Below, in pieces: positions 6,305 through 6,543 of a stretch of 6,543 bases of DNA (within the stretch, counting starts at the first letter, position 1; every line of letters begins with the position of its first letter). The notes under the pieces are model-generated. The model was not told where the DNA came from and did no database searches. It saw nothing but the letters and a program-made list of their open reading frames with translations. The DNA is taken from NCBI GenBank assembly GCA_030638785.1, contig DAOWDY010000244.1, forward strand, positions 1 through 6,543, given 5' to 3'. The DNA comes from Candidatus Thorarchaeota archaeon (GTDB lineage: Archaea; Asgardarchaeota; Thorarchaeia; Thorarchaeales; Thorarchaeaceae). The position numbers were made by a program, and so were the translations under genes.

Positions 6305-6443
6305 TTGTTCACTCGGGCGTATAAATCCGTAATGATTCTTGCGGTTCTTTTGCCAGACAAAGACACTATGGCGTATAACGCAATATTCATAGATGATTTT
6401 CTAAGGGATACCACAATAACATCAGTTCTGGAGCTATGAAATT
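6305..6443. promoter_or_regulatory. Divergent intergenic region with two GGCGTATAA copies
   Basis: This 139-base gap separates the TPR gene from the metallopeptidase gene. GGCGTATAA occurs at 6316-6324 and again at 6370-6378, both on the plus strand. The second copy lies about 70 bases before TTG 6444 and could be the TATA region of the metallopeptidase. The first copy reads TTTATA on the minus strand, about 20 bases upstream of the TPR start, slightly close for a TATA box. I see no credible gene here. Confidence 0.4.
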
Positions 6444-6543
6444 TTGTTTGAAGTTTTAGAAAAAGCCCTCGAGTCCGGCCGCACCCTCGGTGCGTCATAT
6501 GTGGCACTCAGAGGCGAATCTGGCTTTGTTGAGTATATCCAAA
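6444..6543 (+). CDS. TldD/PmbA-family metallopeptidase, N-terminal fragment
   Basis: Thirty-three codons are present before the window ends. The translation from TTG 6444 reads MFEVLEKALESG, then RTLGASYVALRGESG and FVEYIQ. This is the pattern that opens archaeal TldD/PmbA proteins: an amphipathic helix, a G-A-x-Y turn, a strand with Arg, and a strand leading to the substrate tunnel. Family members form heterodimeric zinc metallopeptidases that trim peptides; the HExxxH zinc motif would lie beyond the window. A GGAG at 6430-6433 lies ten bases before the TTG, and an in-frame TAA at 6417-6419 excludes a start further upstream. The nearby ATG 6436 is in another frame and stops after seven codons. 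Whether this is the TldD or the PmbA/TldE-like partner cannot be decided from so short a piece. Confidence 0.65.
   Translation, partial: MFEVLEKALESGRTLGASYVALRGESGFVEYIQ
6480..6494. repeat. Short inverted repeat inside the metallopeptidase start
   Basis: CGCACC and GGTGCG pair perfectly around a three-base loop (CTC), 37 bases after the TTG start codon. The surrounding bases are also G+C-rich compared with the rest of the window. It lies inside codons for R-T-L-G-A, so it may be incidental, but in RNA it would form a stable small hairpin. Confidence 0.35.

Noticed and set aside
6436..6459. ATG 6436 as the start of the metallopeptidase
   Set aside because: It is in the wrong frame and meets TAG after seven codons; the family-like sequence is in the TTG 6444 frame.
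6209..6507. Open frames of 71 and 76 residues across the divergent gap (one on each strand)
   Set aside because: Each overlaps the better supported TPR or metallopeptidase coding start, and neither has family signal. The gap is better read as regulatory.
1..6543. tRNA, rRNA, CRISPR arrays, insertion sequences or attachment sites
   Set aside because: No cloverleaf-like segment, regularly spaced repeats, transposase frame or long terminal repeats could be seen on either strand.

Overview
The window looks like an ordinary chromosomal stretch of an archaeon, with no sign of mobile DNA. Several features point that way. The first fragment resembles the archaeal transcription factor S/Rpb9 N-terminal ribbon. 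Ribosome binding sites are of the archaeal GGAG/GAGTGA kind with ATG, GTG and TTG starts. Intergenic gaps hold TATA-like boxes rather than -35/-10 pairs. One protein joins TPR repeats to a C-terminal domain that reads like the longin/roadblock-type domains common in Asgard archaea. By eye the base composition is moderate, in the low to mid 40s percent G+C. An Asgard lineage, for example Thorarchaeota-like, is my best guess, but it is inference from protein style and not from any search.

Layout, left to right. Bases 1-185 hold the 3' end of a zinc-ribbon protein of the TFS/Rpb9 type that lacks the usual second ribbon. A short intergenic stretch (186-320) has a small palindrome and T-tracts. 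Next is a tight plus-strand pair: a single-domain alpha/alpha-toroid protein of the prenyltransferase/squalene-cyclase repeat class (321-1205), then a complete O6-alkylguanine-DNA alkyltransferase (1215-1739). These two reading frames are in the same phase and are separated by one amber codon. A TATA-like box precedes an unrecognised 159-residue protein (1837-2316). Between that gene and the next lies a 53-residue single-pass membrane microprotein on the minus strand (2321-2482). It shares a 49-base divergent control region with a large unrecognised plus-strand protein of 583 residues (2532-4283).

That large gene converges on a 674-residue minus-strand TPR protein (4280-6304), and both stop codons are read from the same TTAA. 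A 139-base divergent intergenic region with two copies of GGCGTATAA separates the TPR gene from the start of a TldD/PmbA-type metallopeptidase (6444 onward), which runs off the window.

The genes do not form one evident pathway. The only clear co-transcription unit is the toroid protein with the alkyltransferase. The most interesting points are the TPR-longin fusion, the in-phase amber junction, the one-ribbon Rpb9-like fragment and the hidden membrane microprotein. I see no convincing new defence or mobile system here.
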